A stretch of 64,000 nucleotides of DNA, from assembly GCF_003596405.1 (NCBI RefSeq), contig NZ_QYUR01000002.1, forward strand, positions 1,380,501-1,444,500. The letters run 5' to 3'. The notes below the pieces were generated by a model. The model was not told the origin of the DNA. It made no database searches and saw nothing but the letters and a program-made list of their open reading frames with translations. The position numbers were made by a program, and so were the translations under genes. This document shows positions 20,342 through 30,764 of this stretch, piece after piece; the stretch's first letter is position 1; each line of letters starts with the position of its first letter. Source of the DNA: Pseudomonas cavernicola (lineage in GTDB: Bacteria; Pseudomonadota; Gammaproteobacteria; Pseudomonadales; Pseudomonadaceae).

Positions 20342-21529
20342 GTGAACCGGGCGAATCTGGCGATCATCGGCGGCGGTCTGGTCGGCGCGAGCCTGGCTTT
20401 GGCCTTGCAAGCGGGTGCCAAGGCGCGGGGCTGGACGATCGTGCTGATCGAGCCGTTCGCCCCGGGCGACGGCTACCAGCCCAGCTATGACGCGCGCTCG
20501 ACCGCACTGTCCTTCGGCAGCCAGCAGATTTATCAACGCCTGGGCCTGTGGCAGCGCATCGCGCCACGTGCCGAGCCGATTTTGCACATCCATGTGTCTG
20601 ATCGCGGTCGCTTTGGCGCGGCGCGGCTGAGCGCTGAGGAAGAAGGCGTGCCGGCGCTCGGTTATGTGGCCGAGAATGCCTGGCTTGGTCACTGCCTGTG
20701 GCAGGCGCTGGATCATGAGGTGGTCAGTTGGCGCTGCCCGGCGGAAGTCAGCGGCATGGAGACGCTGGGCGATGGCTACCAGCTGACCTTGAATGACGAG
20801 ACGATCTTGGATTGCGACCTGGCGGTTCTGGCCGACGGTGGTCGATCCGGTCTGCGCGAGCAGCTCGGGATCAACGTGAAGCACACGCCTTACCAGCAGA
20901 GCGCGCTGATCGCCAACATCACACCGAGTGAGGCCCATGCTGGCCAAGCCTTCGAGCGGTTTACCGACGATGGGCCGCTGGCCTTGCTGCCGCTGGCGGA
21001 CAACCGTTGCGCGCTGATCTGGACCCGTCCGGGCCAGGATGCCGAGCGTCTGGCCAAGCTGGATGAGCGCAGTTTCCTGGCCGAGTTGCAGCAGGCCTTT
21101 GGGTATCGCCTGGGGGCTTTGCGCCAGGTCGGTGCGCGGCATGTCTATCCGCTGGCGCTGATCGAGGCGCAAGAGCAGGTGCGGCCCAACTTGGTCGTGC
21201 TCGGTAATGCGGCACACAGCCTGCATCCGATTGCCGGGCAGGGTTACAACCTGTCGCTGCGCGATACCCAGGCCTTGGCCGAGGCGCTGCTGGCCAGTCC
21301 GGCGGCGCCTGGCGAGTTCGCCACGCTGCAGCGTTATTACGCGCGCCAGCGGCTGGATCAGCACCTCACTGTAGGCTTCTCCGATCGCGTTACCCGCTTG
21401 TTCACCAATGCCGAACCGTTGCTCGCCACCGGGCGCAACCTCGGCCTGCTCGGACTCGATCTAGTGCCGCCGGCCAAACGCTGGTTTGCCCGCCAGGCCA
21501 TGGGCCTCGGTACCCGTGCGGACAGTTAA
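20342..21529 (+). CDS. ubiH: 2-octaprenyl-6-methoxyphenol hydroxylase UbiH
   Basis: 395 residues from a GTG, FAD-dependent aromatic monooxygenase of ubiquinone synthesis. N-terminal Rossmann dinucleotide motif AIIGGGLVGASLALAL, middle DG motif CDLAVLADGGRSGLRE, and the GD motif LVVLGNAAHSLHPIAGQGYNLSLRD near residue 284. Follows pepP in the conserved ygfB-pepP-ubiH-ubiI operon. UbiH and UbiI are paralogues. First position after pepP is normally UbiH. Confidence 0.92.
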   Translation: MNRANLAIIGGGLVGASLALALQAGAKARGWTIVLIEPFAPGDGYQPSYDARSTALSFGSQQIYQRLGLWQRIAPRAEPILHIHVSDRGRFGAARLSAEEEGVPALGYVAENAWLGHCLWQALDHEVVSWRCPAEVSGMETLGDGYQLTLNDETILDCDLAVLADGGRSGLREQLGINVKHTPYQQSALIANITPSEAHAGQAFERFTDDGPLALLPLADNRCALIWTRPGQDAERLAKLDERSFLAELQQAFGYRLGALRQVGARHVYPLALIEAQEQVRPNLVVLGNAAHSLHPIAGQGYNLSLRDTQALAEALLASPAAPGEFATLQRYYARQRLDQHLTVGFSDRVTRLFTNAEPLLATGRNLGLLGLDLVPPAKRWFARQAMGLGTRADS

Positions 21530-21606
21530 GGGCGCGTTGCACGTCGCGGCGCCGGCATAAAACTCTTTGGATGTGGCGCAAGCCGCAAGCGAGATAGGCT
21601 CAAAGC

Positions 21607-22845
21607 ATGGACATGCGTGCGGATCTGATAATCGTCGGTGCTGGCATGGTTGGCAGCGCCCTGGCGCTGGCCTTGCAGGACAGTGGCCTGGACATTTTGC
21701 TGCTGGACGGCGGCCCGCTCAGCGTCAAACCCTTCGACCGCGCCGGCGCGTTTGAATCGCGTGTCAGTGCCTTGTCGGCGGCCAGCCAGCGCGTGCTGGA
21801 GCGCCTTGGGGTGTGGCCCGGGATCGCTGCTCGGCGCAGCAGCCCCTACGCAGAGATGCAGGTGTGGGATGGCTCGGGCACTGGGCACATCCATTTTTCC
21901 GCGGCCAGCGTGCATGCCGAGGTGCTCGGTCATATCGTCGAGAACCGGGTGATTCAGGACGCCCTGCTCGAGCGTCTGCATGACAGCGATCTCGGTTTGT
22001 TGCCGAATGCCCGCTTGGAACAGCTGCGCCGCTCTGGCGATGACTGGCTGTTGAGCCTGACCGATGGCCGCCAACTGCGCACGCCGCTGGTGATTGCGGC
22101 GGATGGCGGCAACTCTGCGGTACGCCGCCTGGCCGGCTGCGAAACCCGTGAATGGGATTATCTGCACCACGCCATCGTCGCCAGCGTGCGTTGCAGCAAG
22201 CCACATCAACGCACCGCCTGGCAGCGGTTTACCGACGATGGCCCGCTGGCCTTTCTGCCTCTGGCCGTCGCGGCGCAAGGGGAGCCGGGCGAGCAAGACT
22301 GGTGCTCGATTGTCTGGTCAACCACCCCAGTGGAGGCCGAGCGCTTGATGGCGCTAGACGACGCGGATTTTTGCCAGGCGCTGGGCAAGGCCTTCGAGTG
22401 GCGTCTGGGCGAGGTGCTGGAAGCCGATCCGCGGCTGTGTATCCCGCTGCGCCAACGGCATGCCAAGCGTTATATCGAGCCTGGGCTGGCGTTGATCGGC
22501 GATGCTGCGCACACCATTCATCCGCTGGCGGGGCAGGGGGTCAACCTCGGCTTCCTCGATGCCGCGGTGCTGGCCGAGGTGCTGCAACATGCGCTCGAGC
22601 GTGGTGAAGGCCTGGCCGATGAGCGAGTGCTCAGCCGCTATGAGCGGCGGCGGATGCCGCATAACCTGGCGATGATGGCGGCGATGGAGGGCTTCGAGCG
22701 ACTGTTCCAGGCCGATCCGCTGCCGCTGCGCTGGTTGCGTAACACTGGCCTCAACTGGGTCGACGGTTTGCCCGAGGCCAAGGCGCTGTTCGTTCGCCAG
22801 GCGCTGGGCCTGTCCGGTGACCTGCCGGAGCTGGCGCGCGCGTAG
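21607..22845 (+). CDS. ubiI: UbiI/VisC-like FAD-dependent 2-polyprenylphenol hydroxylase
   Basis: 412 residues, paralogue of the preceding UbiH. GxGxxG motif IIVGAGMVGSALALAL (residues 8-23), FESRVSALSAASQRVL, DG motif LVIAADGGNSAVRRLAG and GD motif LALIGDAAHTIHPLAGQGVN (near 296-315). It probably hydroxylates an early ring position in ubiquinone synthesis. Odd feature: its TAG stop (22843-22845) lies in the end of a palindromic repeat, so the last residues (ARA) abut mobile-type DNA. Confidence 0.88.
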   Translation: MDMRADLIIVGAGMVGSALALALQDSGLDILLLDGGPLSVKPFDRAGAFESRVSALSAASQRVLERLGVWPGIAARRSSPYAEMQVWDGSGTGHIHFSAASVHAEVLGHIVENRVIQDALLERLHDSDLGLLPNARLEQLRRSGDDWLLSLTDGRQLRTPLVIAADGGNSAVRRLAGCETREWDYLHHAIVASVRCSKPHQRTAWQRFTDDGPLAFLPLAVAAQGEPGEQDWCSIVWSTTPVEAERLMALDDADFCQALGKAFEWRLGEVLEADPRLCIPLRQRHAKRYIEPGLALIGDAAHTIHPLAGQGVNLGFLDAAVLAEVLQHALERGEGLADERVLSRYERRRMPHNLAMMAAMEGFERLFQADPLPLRWLRNTGLNWVDGLPEAKALFVRQALGLSGDLPELARA

Positions 22846-22937
22846 GGTGGATGCAACCCGCCAGCGACTCCTTAGGCCGCCTCCGTGGTCGGCCCAGGAT
22901 GGTGGGTTACGGCCGTTGGCCTAACCCGCCCTGCGAA
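22842..22937. repeat. Degenerate palindromic repeat (GTAGGGTGG family)
   Basis: Begins GTAGGGTGGATGCAACCCG and ends GGTGGGTTACGG...GGCCTAACCCGCCCTGCG, an eroded copy of the inverted-repeat family seen better at 32755 and 46073. Its first TAG is the stop codon of the ubiI-like gene. Confidence 0.6.
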
Positions 22938-22992
22938 GAGCGGTCGCCTATCCGGGAAACACTTCGATATAGAAATCACTACAAGGTGCAAC

Positions 22993-23012
22993 TGAGGTTT
23001 ACTATCATTCGC
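22993..23012 (+). promoter_or_regulatory. Candidate Fur box ahead of fbpA
   Basis: The sequence TGAGGTTTACTATCATTCGC, 30 bases before the start codon, matches the right half of Pseudomonas Fur boxes (TATCATTxGC) well and the left half weakly. TACTAT within it can double as a -10. The downstream iron-transport gene makes Fur control plausible. This is inference. Confidence 0.4.
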
Positions 23013-23041
23013 ACCTTTAGGGCTATTACGAGACAACCGTG

Positions 23042-24043
23042 ATGCAGCTACGCAACCCACTTTTCGCTGTGCTGGCGCTGAGCGTCGCCGCCACCTCGGT
23101 TCAGGCCGCCGACGAGGTGGTCGTCTACTCCTCGCGAATCGATGAGCTGATCAAACCGGTATTCGATGCCTATACCGCGAAAACTGGGGTGACGGTGAAG
23201 TTCATCACCGACAAGGAAGCGCCGTTGATGCAGCGGATCAAGGCCGAGGGCGAGAACGCCACAGCCGATCTACTGCTCACGGTGGACGCCGGCAACCTCT
23301 GGCAGGCCGAGCAGATGGGCATCCTGCAGCCGTTCAAATCGCCGGTCATCGACGCCAACATTCCGCCGCAATACCGCTCCTCCAGCGATAGCTGGACCGG
23401 CTTGTCGCTACGCGCGCGGACCATCGCCTACTCCACCGAACGGGTGCAGCCGCAAGAACTCTCCACCTATGAGGCGCTGGCCGATAAAGAGTGGGAAGGT
23501 CGGCTTTGCCTGCGCACGGCGAAGAAGGTCTACAACCAGTCGCTGACCGCCACCCTGATCGAAACCCATGGTGCGCAGAAGACCGAGGAAACCCTCAAGG
23601 GCTGGGTCAACAACCTCTCCACCGACGTGTTCTCCGATGACATCGCCGTGCTCCAGGCGATCAATGCCGGCCAGTGTGATGTCGGCATCGTCAACACCTA
23701 CTATTACGGGCGCCTGCACAAGCAGGAGCCGAGTCTGGCGGTGAAGTTGTTCTGGCCAAACCAGCAGGATCGTGGCGTCCATGTGAATCTCTCGGGTATC
23801 GGCCTGACCCAGTACGCGCCGCATCCAGAGGCGGCCAAGGCGCTGATGGAGTGGATGACCGGGCCGCAGGCGCAGGCCTTGTTTGCCGGGCTCAACCAGG
23901 AATACCCGGCCAACCCGAGTGTGCCACCGTCGGCCGAAGTGGCCAGCTGGGGCACGTTCAAGGCGGACAGCATTCCAGTCGAGGTGGCCGGCAAGCGGCA
24001 GGCCGAAGCGATCAAGCTGATGGACCGCGCCGGCTGGAACTGA
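23042..24043 (+). CDS. fbpA: Ferric iron ABC transporter, periplasmic binding protein
   Basis: 333 residues with a signal peptide ([17 protein letters not shown], cleavage near residue 21). Mature protein starts [23 protein letters not shown], typical of the HitA/FbpA class that binds Fe3+ in the periplasm. The paired-tyrosine region is seen as [12 protein letters not shown] (near residue 219), the iron ligands of this class. ATG at 23042 follows a candidate Fur box. A terminator-like hairpin separates it from the permease gene. Confidence 0.92.
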   Translation: MQLRNPLFAVLALSVAATSVQAADEVVVYSSRIDELIKPVFDAYTAKTGVTVKFITDKEAPLMQRIKAEGENATADLLLTVDAGNLWQAEQMGILQPFKSPVIDANIPPQYRSSSDSWTGLSLRARTIAYSTERVQPQELSTYEALADKEWEGRLCLRTAKKVYNQSLTATLIETHGAQKTEETLKGWVNNLSTDVFSDDIAVLQAINAGQCDVGIVNTYYYGRLHKQEPSLAVKLFWPNQQDRGVHVNLSGIGLTQYAPHPEAAKALMEWMTGPQAQALFAGLNQEYPANPSVPPSAEVASWGTFKADSIPVEVAGKRQAEAIKLMDRAGWN

Positions 24044-24088
24044 CCGCTACGGCAGGTCCCCGCAATGGCTAGCCGCGGTTATACTCGG

Positions 24089-24119
24089 CGCCCCGATTGA
24101 AACCCGGGGCGTTGTGTTT
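24089..24119 (+). terminator. Terminator-like hairpin between fbpA and the permease gene
   Basis: A 7-bp perfect stem (CGCCCCG/CGGGGCG) with a 9-base loop, followed by the T-rich TTGTGTTTT. It may lower read-through and so keep the permease below the binding protein. Confidence 0.55.
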
Positions 24120-24138
24120 TCTGCCTGATGAGGATTTT

Positions 24139-25758
24139 GTGGCCCATCCTGCCCAGCGTCGCTGGTATCCGATTGCCTTTGCGCTCGCCGCGCTGGTGCT
24201 GTTGCCGCTCAGCGTCATGGCGCTGTCCTGGCAGTCGCTGGATATGCAGATATGGTCGCATCTGTGGCAGACGCAGATGCCGCGCCTGCTCGGCAACACG
24301 CTGACGCTGGTGCTCGGCGTCGGCGTTGGGGTGACGCTGCTCGGCGTCAGCCTGGCCTGGCTGACCAGCCTCTGCGAATTCCCCGGGCGACGCTGGCTCG
24401 ATTGGGCTCTGATGCTGCCCTTCGCCATCCCCGCCTACGTGTTGGCCTTTGTTTTTGTCGGTCTGCTGGATTTCGCCGGGCCGCTGCAAAGCCTGCTGCG
24501 CGAGTGGTTCGGCGCTGGCCTGCTGCTGCCGCGGGTGCGCTCCACTGGCGGGGTGATCATCGTCCTGGTGCTGGTGTTCTACCCCTACGTCTACTTGCTG
24601 GCGCGCACGGCTTTTCTTGCCCAAGGCAAGGGCCTGATGGAGGCCGCGCGGGTGCTCGGGCAGTCACCCTGGCAGGCGTTCTGGCGCGTGGCGCTGCCGG
24701 TGGCGCGGCCGGCGATTGGTGCCGGCTTGGCCTTGGCGATCATGGAAACCCTGGCCGACTTCGGGGCGGTCTCAGTGTTCAACTTCGATACCTTCACCAC
24801 CGCCATTTATAAGACCTGGTATGGCTTCTACAGTCTGTCCAGCGCGACCCAACTGGCCAGTCTGCTGCTGTTGGCAGTGATGCTGGTGCTGTATGGCGAG
24901 CGCCGCGCGCGTGGCATCAGCCGGCCTTCCAGCGAGCGCCCACGGGGTAAGGCGCTGTATCACCTGCGGGGCTTGCGGGCGCTGGCCGCGAGCGCCTGGT
25001 GCGGCCTGGTGTTCGCCTGCGCCTTCGTCATCCCGCTGCTGCAATTGCTGGTGTGGTTTTGGCAGCGAGGCCGTTTCGATCTGGATGAGCGCTATGCCGG
25101 GTTGATCCTGCACACCGTGTATCTCGGTGCGCTGGCGGCGGCGATCACCGTCGCCGTCGCGCTGTTGCTGGCCTTCGCCCGGCGCTTGGCGCCGACCCGG
25201 GCGATCCACTCGGCGGTCGGTCTGGCCAACCTCGGTTATGCCTTGCCCGGCTCGGTGCTGGCGGTGTCGATCATGCTGGCGTTCAGCTATCTCGATCGTG
25301 AGTTGGTGATACCGCTGTCGAGCTGGCTAGGCGGTGCCGGTAAGCCGTTGCTGCTGGGCAGCCTGGCGGCGTTGCTGCTGGCTTACCTGATCCGCTTTAT
25401 CGCCGTGGCCTACGGCCCGCTGGAAAGCAGCCTGGCGCGGATTCGGCCGTCGCTACCGGAGGCATCGCGCAGCCTCGGCGTCGGTGGTCCCGGGTTGTTC
25501 TTCAAGGTCTACCTGCCTCTGCTGGTGCCTGGTACCTTGAGCGCCGCCTTGCTGGTATTCGTCGATGTATTGAAGGAAATGCCGGCGACCCTGCTGATGC
25601 GTCCCTTCGGCTGGGACACCCTGGCGGTGCGGGTTTTCGAGATGACCAGCGAAGGTGAGTGGGCACGTGCCGCGCTGCCGGCGCTGACCCTGGTACTGGT
25701 TGGGCTGCTGCCGGTAATCGGCTTGATTCGCCGCTCGGCCCGGCGCCACGGGCACTGA
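24139..25758 (+). CDS. fbpB: Ferric iron ABC transporter permease (fused double-domain)
   Basis: 539 residues from the GTG at 24139, which has TGAGGA five bases ahead. A TTG in frame at 24097 lies inside the hairpin and is less likely. About twelve membrane helices in two homologous halves. Each half has the permease EAA loop that contacts the ATPase: LMEAARVLGQSPWQAFWRVALP (near 174-195) and LPEASRSLGVGGPGLFFKVYLP. FbpB/HitB family. No FbpC-type ATPase follows, since the next gene is gcvT, so the ATP-hydrolysing subunit must be encoded elsewhere. Confidence 0.9.
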   Translation: MAHPAQRRWYPIAFALAALVLLPLSVMALSWQSLDMQIWSHLWQTQMPRLLGNTLTLVLGVGVGVTLLGVSLAWLTSLCEFPGRRWLDWALMLPFAIPAYVLAFVFVGLLDFAGPLQSLLREWFGAGLLLPRVRSTGGVIIVLVLVFYPYVYLLARTAFLAQGKGLMEAARVLGQSPWQAFWRVALPVARPAIGAGLALAIMETLADFGAVSVFNFDTFTTAIYKTWYGFYSLSSATQLASLLLLAVMLVLYGERRARGISRPSSERPRGKALYHLRGLRALAASAWCGLVFACAFVIPLLQLLVWFWQRGRFDLDERYAGLILHTVYLGALAAAITVAVALLLAFARRLAPTRAIHSAVGLANLGYALPGSVLAVSIMLAFSYLDRELVIPLSSWLGGAGKPLLLGSLAALLLAYLIRFIAVAYGPLESSLARIRPSLPEASRSLGVGGPGLFFKVYLPLLVPGTLSAALLVFVDVLKEMPATLLMRPFGWDTLAVRVFEMTSEGEWARAALPALTLVLVGLLPVIGLIRRSARRHGH

Positions 25759-25938
25759 CTGAGCGGCCGTCGGCCGAGGTGTCCAGCCGGCAGTCTTGCG
25801 GCTACAATGCGCGCCATTCGATGTGGCCCGTCATTCAGACCGGGCACGTGATACGTAGTCGCCAGTGTCTTGTCAGTGCAAGCGCAGCCGCGTTTCAGTG
25901 CCTGTCCGCATCTTCGCCAAGCCCGGAAGGAGAAACCC

Positions 25939-27021
25939 ATGGGACAGCGCACGCCCCTCTATGATCAGCACCTTGCCCTGGGTGCCAAGATGGTCGATTT
26001 CGGCGGTTGGGATATGCCGCTGCACTACGGCTCGCAAGTCGAGGAGCACCATCAGGTGCGCCGCGATTGCGGGGTCTTCGATGTGTCGCACATGACCGTG
26101 GTCGATGTGACTGGCGCCCAGGCCAAGGCCTATCTCCAGCACCTGCTGGCCAATGACATCGAGCGCTTGCAGGTTTTGGGCAAGGCCCTCTACAGCGGCA
26201 TGCTGAATGAGCAGGGCGGGGTGATCGACGACCTGATCGTCTACCTCACCAGCGAGGGCTACCGCGTGGTGGTCAACGCCGCCACCCGCGACAAAGACCT
26301 GGCCTGGATGCAGGCGCAGACCGCCGGTTTCGCCGTCGAACTGCATGAGCGCGCCGAGTTGGCGATGCTCGCCATTCAGGGCCCGCAGGCCCGGGCGAGA
26401 ACCGCCGAACTGGTCTCTGTGGCTCGCGCTGAGTTGATTGGCGAACTCAAACCGTTCGAGGGTTTCCCGGAAGGTGACTGGTTCATCGCGCGGACCGGCT
26501 ACACCGGCGAAGACGGTCTGGAAATCATGCTGCCGGCCGAGCAGGCACCAGGCTTTTTCAGTGAATTGGTCGGCGCCGGCATCGCCCCGATTGGTCTGGG
26601 CGCGCGCGATACTCTGCGTCTGGAAGCCGGGATGAACCTCTACGGCCAGGACATGACCGAAGACGTCTCGCCGCTGGCCGCCAACATGGCCTGGACCATC
26701 GCCTGGGAGCCGACCGCGCGTGGCTTCGTCGGCCGTAAGGTGCTGGAGGCGCAACACACCGCCGGCAATCAGCCGAAACTGGTCGGCCTGGTGCTGGAAG
26801 AGCGTGGCGTATTGCGGGCGCACCAAGTGGTGCGGGTCGAAGGCGTCGGCGAAGGTGAAATCACCAGCGGCAGCTTCTCCCCAACGCTCGGTAAGTCGAT
26901 TGCCCTGGCCCGCGTGCCGGCGGCGACTGGCGAGCGCGCCGAGGTGGAAATTCGTGGCAAATGGTACCCCGTGCGTGTGGTTCGGCCGAATTTCGTGCGC
27001 CACGGCAAGGCCTTGATCTAA
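25939..27021 (+). CDS. gcvT: Glycine cleavage system T protein (aminomethyltransferase)
   Basis: 360 residues from the ATG at 25939 with AAGGAGA ahead of it. Takes the aminomethyl group from lipoyl-GcvH and, with tetrahydrofolate, releases ammonia and 5,10-methylene-THF. Family motifs: [42 protein letters not shown], and [17 protein letters not shown] (near 220-236), which holds the catalytic aspartate and folate-binding glutamate. First of gcvT-gcvH-gcvP. No glycine riboswitch motif was found in the 180 bases upstream. Confidence 0.96.
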   Translation: MGQRTPLYDQHLALGAKMVDFGGWDMPLHYGSQVEEHHQVRRDCGVFDVSHMTVVDVTGAQAKAYLQHLLANDIERLQVLGKALYSGMLNEQGGVIDDLIVYLTSEGYRVVVNAATRDKDLAWMQAQTAGFAVELHERAELAMLAIQGPQARARTAELVSVARAELIGELKPFEGFPEGDWFIARTGYTGEDGLEIMLPAEQAPGFFSELVGAGIAPIGLGARDTLRLEAGMNLYGQDMTEDVSPLAANMAWTIAWEPTARGFVGRKVLEAQHTAGNQPKLVGLVLEERGVLRAHQVVRVEGVGEGEITSGSFSPTLGKSIALARVPAATGERAEVEIRGKWYPVRVVRPNFVRHGKALI

Positions 27022-27174
27022 GCAGTGCCCGCTCCTGGCGGGCACTGCTGCATGTTCCTCGGCCATGTGCTTCTAGTGCGGCCTGAGCGAGCGCAGTAAT
27101 TTTCGGGCCGGTTCTAACAACCTGCTAAATTTTCTAGGCGGGCCACCCGCCTCCCAGTCTTTGAGGACACCGAC

Positions 27175-27564
27175 ATGAGCAATATCCCCAGCGAACTGCG
27201 TTACGCCGCCAGCCACGAATGGGCTCGCCTGGAAGCCGATGGCAGCGTGACGGTGGGCATTTCCGACCACGCTCAGGAAGCCTTGGGTGATGTGGTGTTC
27301 GTTGAATTGCCGGAGCTGGGCAAGCAATTGGCGGCAGGCCAGGAAGCCGGCGTGGTGGAGTCGGTAAAAGCCGCCTCGGACATCTACTCGCCGATCAGCG
27401 GTGAAGTCATCGCCATCAACGAGGCACTGACCGACTCGCCTGAGAACGTCAACAGCGACCCCTATGGCAGCTGGTTCTACAAGTTGCAGCCGGCCAACGC
27501 CGCGGAGCTGGACAAGCTGCTCGATGCGGCTGCGTATCAAGCCGCCTGCGACGCCGACGCTTAA
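27175..27564 (+). CDS. gcvH: Glycine cleavage system H protein
   Basis: 129 residues. Lipoyl carrier that shuttles the aminomethyl group between P, T and L proteins. The lipoylated lysine is K65 in [15 protein letters not shown]. The N-terminal [25 protein letters not shown] and the C-terminal [13 protein letters not shown] are family standard. Followed by a hairpin with a T tail before gcvP, so gcvP expression may be partly uncoupled. Confidence 0.97.
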   Translation: MSNIPSELRYAASHEWARLEADGSVTVGISDHAQEALGDVVFVELPELGKQLAAGQEAGVVESVKAASDIYSPISGEVIAINEALTDSPENVNSDPYGSWFYKLQPANAAELDKLLDAAAYQAACDADA

Positions 27565-27582
27565 TAACTAGCTATTCTGACA

Positions 27583-27628
27583 AAAGCCTCGATTCACACG
27601 GCCTGCGAATCGAGGCTTTGCCTTTTTC
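27583..27628 (+). terminator. Terminator-like hairpin between gcvH and gcvP
   Basis: 13-bp perfect stem (AAAGCCTCGATTC with GAATCGAGGCTTT), 11-base loop, then GCCTTTTT. It ends 13 bases before the gcvP start, so it would act as terminator of gcvTH or as an attenuator of gcvP. Confidence 0.75.
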
Positions 27629-27641
27629 TGAGAGCCATACC

Positions 27642-30518
27642 ATGTCCCCAAAGCCCAGCCTTGCTCAGCTCCAGCAGTCCGACGCTTTTCTGCGTCGCCA
27701 CCTCGGCCCAGACGCCAATGAACAGCAGGCCATGCTCGAGGCGCTCGGCCTCACCAGCCGCGCCGAACTGATCGAGCAGACGGTGCCGCCGGCGATTCGT
27801 CTGAATCGCCCGTTGGAACTGCCGGCGGCGCTGGACGAAGAGGCTGCGCTGGCCAAATTGCGTGGTTACGCCGAGCAGAACCAGGTCTGGACCAGTTTGA
27901 TCGGCATGGGCTACCACGGCACGCTGACGCCGACGGTGATTCTGCGTAACGTGCTGGAAAATCCGGGCTGGTACACCGCCTACACGCCGTATCAACCGGA
28001 GATCGCTCAGGGGCGCCTGGAAGCGCTGCTGAACTTCCAACAGTTGACCATCGACCTGACGGGGCTGGATCTGGCTAGCGCCTCCTTGCTGGATGAGGCG
28101 ACCGCCGCTGCCGAGGCCATGGCGTTGGCCAAGCGCGTGGCGAAGAGCAAAAGCAACCTGTTCTTCGTCGACGAAAACTGCCATCCGCAGACTATTTCCG
28201 TGGTGCAGACCCGTGCCGAGGCCTTTGGCTTCGATGTGGTGGTGGCGGCCGTCGAGAGCCTTGGCGAGCACCAAGTGTTTGGCGGCCTGTTGCAGTATCC
28301 GGACACTCACGGCGAGATCCGTGACCTGCTCCCGCTGATCGAGCAGCTACACGCCCAGCAGGCCCTGGCCTGTGTCTCCGCCGACCTGCTTAGCCTATTG
28401 CTGCTGACCCCGCCCGGTGAACTGGGTGCCGACGTGGTGTTCGGCTCGGCGCAGCGTTTCGGTGTGCCGATGGGCTACGGCGGCCCGCACGCGGCCTACT
28501 TCGCTACCCGTGACGAGTTCAAACGGGCGATTCCCGGACGCATCATTGGCGTATCGAAAGACGCTCGCGGCAACATCGCGCTGCGCATGGCCCTGCAAAC
28601 CCGCGAGCAGCATATCCGCCGCGAGAAGGCCAACTCGAACATCTGCACCGCCCAGGTCTTGCTGGCCAACATCGCCAGCTTCTATGCGGTCTACCACGGG
28701 CCGCAGGGTCTGAAAAACATCGCCCTGCGCGTCCATCGGCTGACCTCGATCCTGGCTGCCGGCCTGGAACAGAAAGGCATACAGCGAGTCAACGGGCAGT
28801 TCTTCGACACCCTGACCCTGGACGTCGGCGGCAGCCAGACGGCAATCATCGAAAGCGCCAAGGCCGCGCAGATCAACCTGCGCATCCTCGGTCGTGGCCA
28901 TCTCGGCCTGAGCCTGGACGAGACCTGCAACGCGGAGACCGTTGCGCGGTTGTTCGACGTGTTCCTCGGTGCCGGCCACGGTCTCGACGTTGCCGAGTTG
29001 GACGCCACTGGGGTGCCATCCGGCATTCCTCAGTCGCTCCTGCGCAGCTCCAGCTACCTGAACCACCCGGTGTTCAACACCCATCACAGCGAAACCGAGA
29101 TGCTGCGCTACCTCAAGCAGCTGGAGAACAAAGACCTGGCGCTGAACCAGTCGATGATCCCGCTCGGCTCCTGCACCATGAAGCTGAATGCCACCAGCGA
29201 GATGGTCCCGATCACCTGGCCGCAATTCGCCAACCTGCATCCCTTCGTGCCGCTGGAGCAGGCGACCGGTTACAAGCTGATGATCGACGAACTGGATGCC
29301 TGGCTGCGCGCCATCACCGGTTTCGACGCCATCTGCATGCAGCCCAACTCCGGCGCCCAGGGCGAATATGCCGGCCTGCTGGCGATCCGCAAATACCACG
29401 AGAGCCGCAACGAAGGGCATCGCAATATCTGCCTGATCCCGGCTTCGGCGCACGGCACCAACCCGGCCTCGGCGCAGATGGCGAGCATGCGCGTGGTGAT
29501 CGTCGAGTGCGACAAGGACGGTAACGTCGACCTGGAAGACCTCAAGCGCAAGGCCGCCGAAGCCGGCGAGCAGCTAGGCTGCCTGATGGCGACTTACCCG
29601 TCGACTCACGGCGTGTACGAGGAAGGCATCCGTGAAATCTGCGAGGTGATCCACGCCCACGGCGGCCAGGTTTACATGGACGGCGCCAACCTCAACGCTC
29701 AGGTCGGGCTGGCGCGTCCGGCGGACATCGGCGCCGACGTGTCGCACATGAACCTGCACAAAACCTTCTGCATTCCGCACGGCGGTGGCGGCCCAGGCAT
29801 GGGCCCGATTGGCGTGCGTGCGCACCTGGCGCCGTTTGTCGCCAACCACCCGGTTATCCAACTGGAAGGCCCGAACCCACAGAACGGTGCAGTCAGCGCG
29901 GCGCCTTGGGGCAGTGCGAGCATTCTGCCGATCAGTTGGATGTACATCGCCATGATGGGCCCGCAACTGGCCGATGCCACCGAAGTGGCGATCCTCGGTG
30001 CCAACTACCTGGCGAGCCAGCTGGGCGGCGCTTTCCCAATCCTCTTCAGTGGTCGCAATGGTCGGGTAGCGCATGAGTGCATCTTGGATCTGCGGCCACT
30101 CAAAGCGCTAACCGGGATCAGCGAGGAAGACGTGGCCAAGCGTCTGATGGACTACGGCTTCCATGCGCCGACCATGTCTTTCCCGGTGCCGGGCACGCTG
30201 ATGATCGAGCCGACCGAGAGCGAGTCGAAGCACGAGTTGGATCGCTTTATCGAAGCGATGTTGAGCATCCGCGCGGAGATCAGCAAAGTGCAGAGCGGCG
30301 ATTGGCCGGCCGAGGACAACCCGCTCAAACGTGCACCGCATACCCTGGCGGATGTCATCGGCATCTGGGAGCGGCCGTACAGCATCGAGCAGGCGGTTAC
30401 TCCGTCCGCCCACACCCGTGCGCACAAGTACTGGCCGACGGTGAACCGCGTGGACAACGTCTATGGCGACCGCAACCTGTTCTGTGCCTGTGTGCCGGTG
30501 GACGAATACCGCGAGTAA
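27642..30518 (+). CDS. gcvP: Glycine dehydrogenase (decarboxylating), P protein
   Basis: 958 residues from the ATG at 27642, full-length single-chain P protein. PLP enzyme that decarboxylates glycine and loads the aminomethyl group on GcvH. The PLP lysine is K707 in [19 protein letters not shown]. Other family blocks: FLRRHLGPD at the N-terminus, [21 protein letters not shown] (near 89-109), and [14 protein letters not shown] (near 510). GcvT, GcvH and GcvP make the cleavage system. The L protein (lipoamide dehydrogenase) is not in the window. Confidence 0.97.
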   Translation: MSPKPSLAQLQQSDAFLRRHLGPDANEQQAMLEALGLTSRAELIEQTVPPAIRLNRPLELPAALDEEAALAKLRGYAEQNQVWTSLIGMGYHGTLTPTVILRNVLENPGWYTAYTPYQPEIAQGRLEALLNFQQLTIDLTGLDLASASLLDEATAAAEAMALAKRVAKSKSNLFFVDENCHPQTISVVQTRAEAFGFDVVVAAVESLGEHQVFGGLLQYPDTHGEIRDLLPLIEQLHAQQALACVSADLLSLLLLTPPGELGADVVFGSAQRFGVPMGYGGPHAAYFATRDEFKRAIPGRIIGVSKDARGNIALRMALQTREQHIRREKANSNICTAQVLLANIASFYAVYHGPQGLKNIALRVHRLTSILAAGLEQKGIQRVNGQFFDTLTLDVGGSQTAIIESAKAAQINLRILGRGHLGLSLDETCNAETVARLFDVFLGAGHGLDVAELDATGVPSGIPQSLLRSSSYLNHPVFNTHHSETEMLRYLKQLENKDLALNQSMIPLGSCTMKLNATSEMVPITWPQFANLHPFVPLEQATGYKLMIDELDAWLRAITGFDAICMQPNSGAQGEYAGLLAIRKYHESRNEGHRNICLIPASAHGTNPASAQMASMRVVIVECDKDGNVDLEDLKRKAAEAGEQLGCLMATYPSTHGVYEEGIREICEVIHAHGGQVYMDGANLNAQVGLARPADIGADVSHMNLHKTFCIPHGGGGPGMGPIGVRAHLAPFVANHPVIQLEGPNPQNGAVSAAPWGSASILPISWMYIAMMGPQLADATEVAILGANYLASQLGGAFPILFSGRNGRVAHECILDLRPLKALTGISEEDVAKRLMDYGFHAPTMSFPVPGTLMIEPTESESKHELDRFIEAMLSIRAEISKVQSGDWPAEDNPLKRAPHTLADVIGIWERPYSIEQAVTPSAHTRAHKYWPTVNRVDNVYGDRNLFCACVPVDEYRE

Positions 30519-30523
30519 GCGTT

Positions 30524-30571
30524 ACCCAGAAACAACTAGGCCGCCCGAGGGCGGCCTAGTTGTTTCTGGGT
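30524..30571. terminator. Long perfect hairpin after gcvP
   Basis: 23-bp perfect inverted repeat (starting ACCCAGAAACAACTAGG) around a two-base centre, six bases after the gcvP stop. GC-rich core with AT-rich arms. It lacks a clean T run but should stop or stabilise the gcv transcript. Confidence 0.75.
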
Positions 30572-30633
30572 GAAGCGCCTGACAATTGTGCAGGCACTCT
30601 GTAAATCCATCGGGAGAGCGCAGAGGTAGGTGC

Positions 30634-30764
30634 GTAGGTTGGCGCTGAGCCAAAGGCGATGCCCAACAACCGACCTGCAAGGCGGAATTTTAATCTTGAG
30701 GCCGAGAATTGGGAGTCGCTAGGCGACTCCTTGTTGGGCATCACTGCGTTCAGCACCAACCTAC
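30634..30764 (+). repeat. 131-bp palindromic repeat, GTAGGTTGG family, copy 1
   Basis: Inverted ends GTAGGTTGGCGCTGAGC / complement of the right end GTTCAGCACCAACCTAC, with inner arms GATGCCCAACAA and TTGTTGGGCATCA. The centre contains the small hairpin GGAGTCGCTAGGCGACTCC. A second copy lies in the opposite orientation at 51535-51666. Confidence 0.8.

Noticed and set aside
25759..25938. Possible glycine riboswitch upstream of gcvT
   Set aside because: I looked for the paired aptamer core motifs in the 180 bases before the gene and did not see them; no terminator hairpin is present either.
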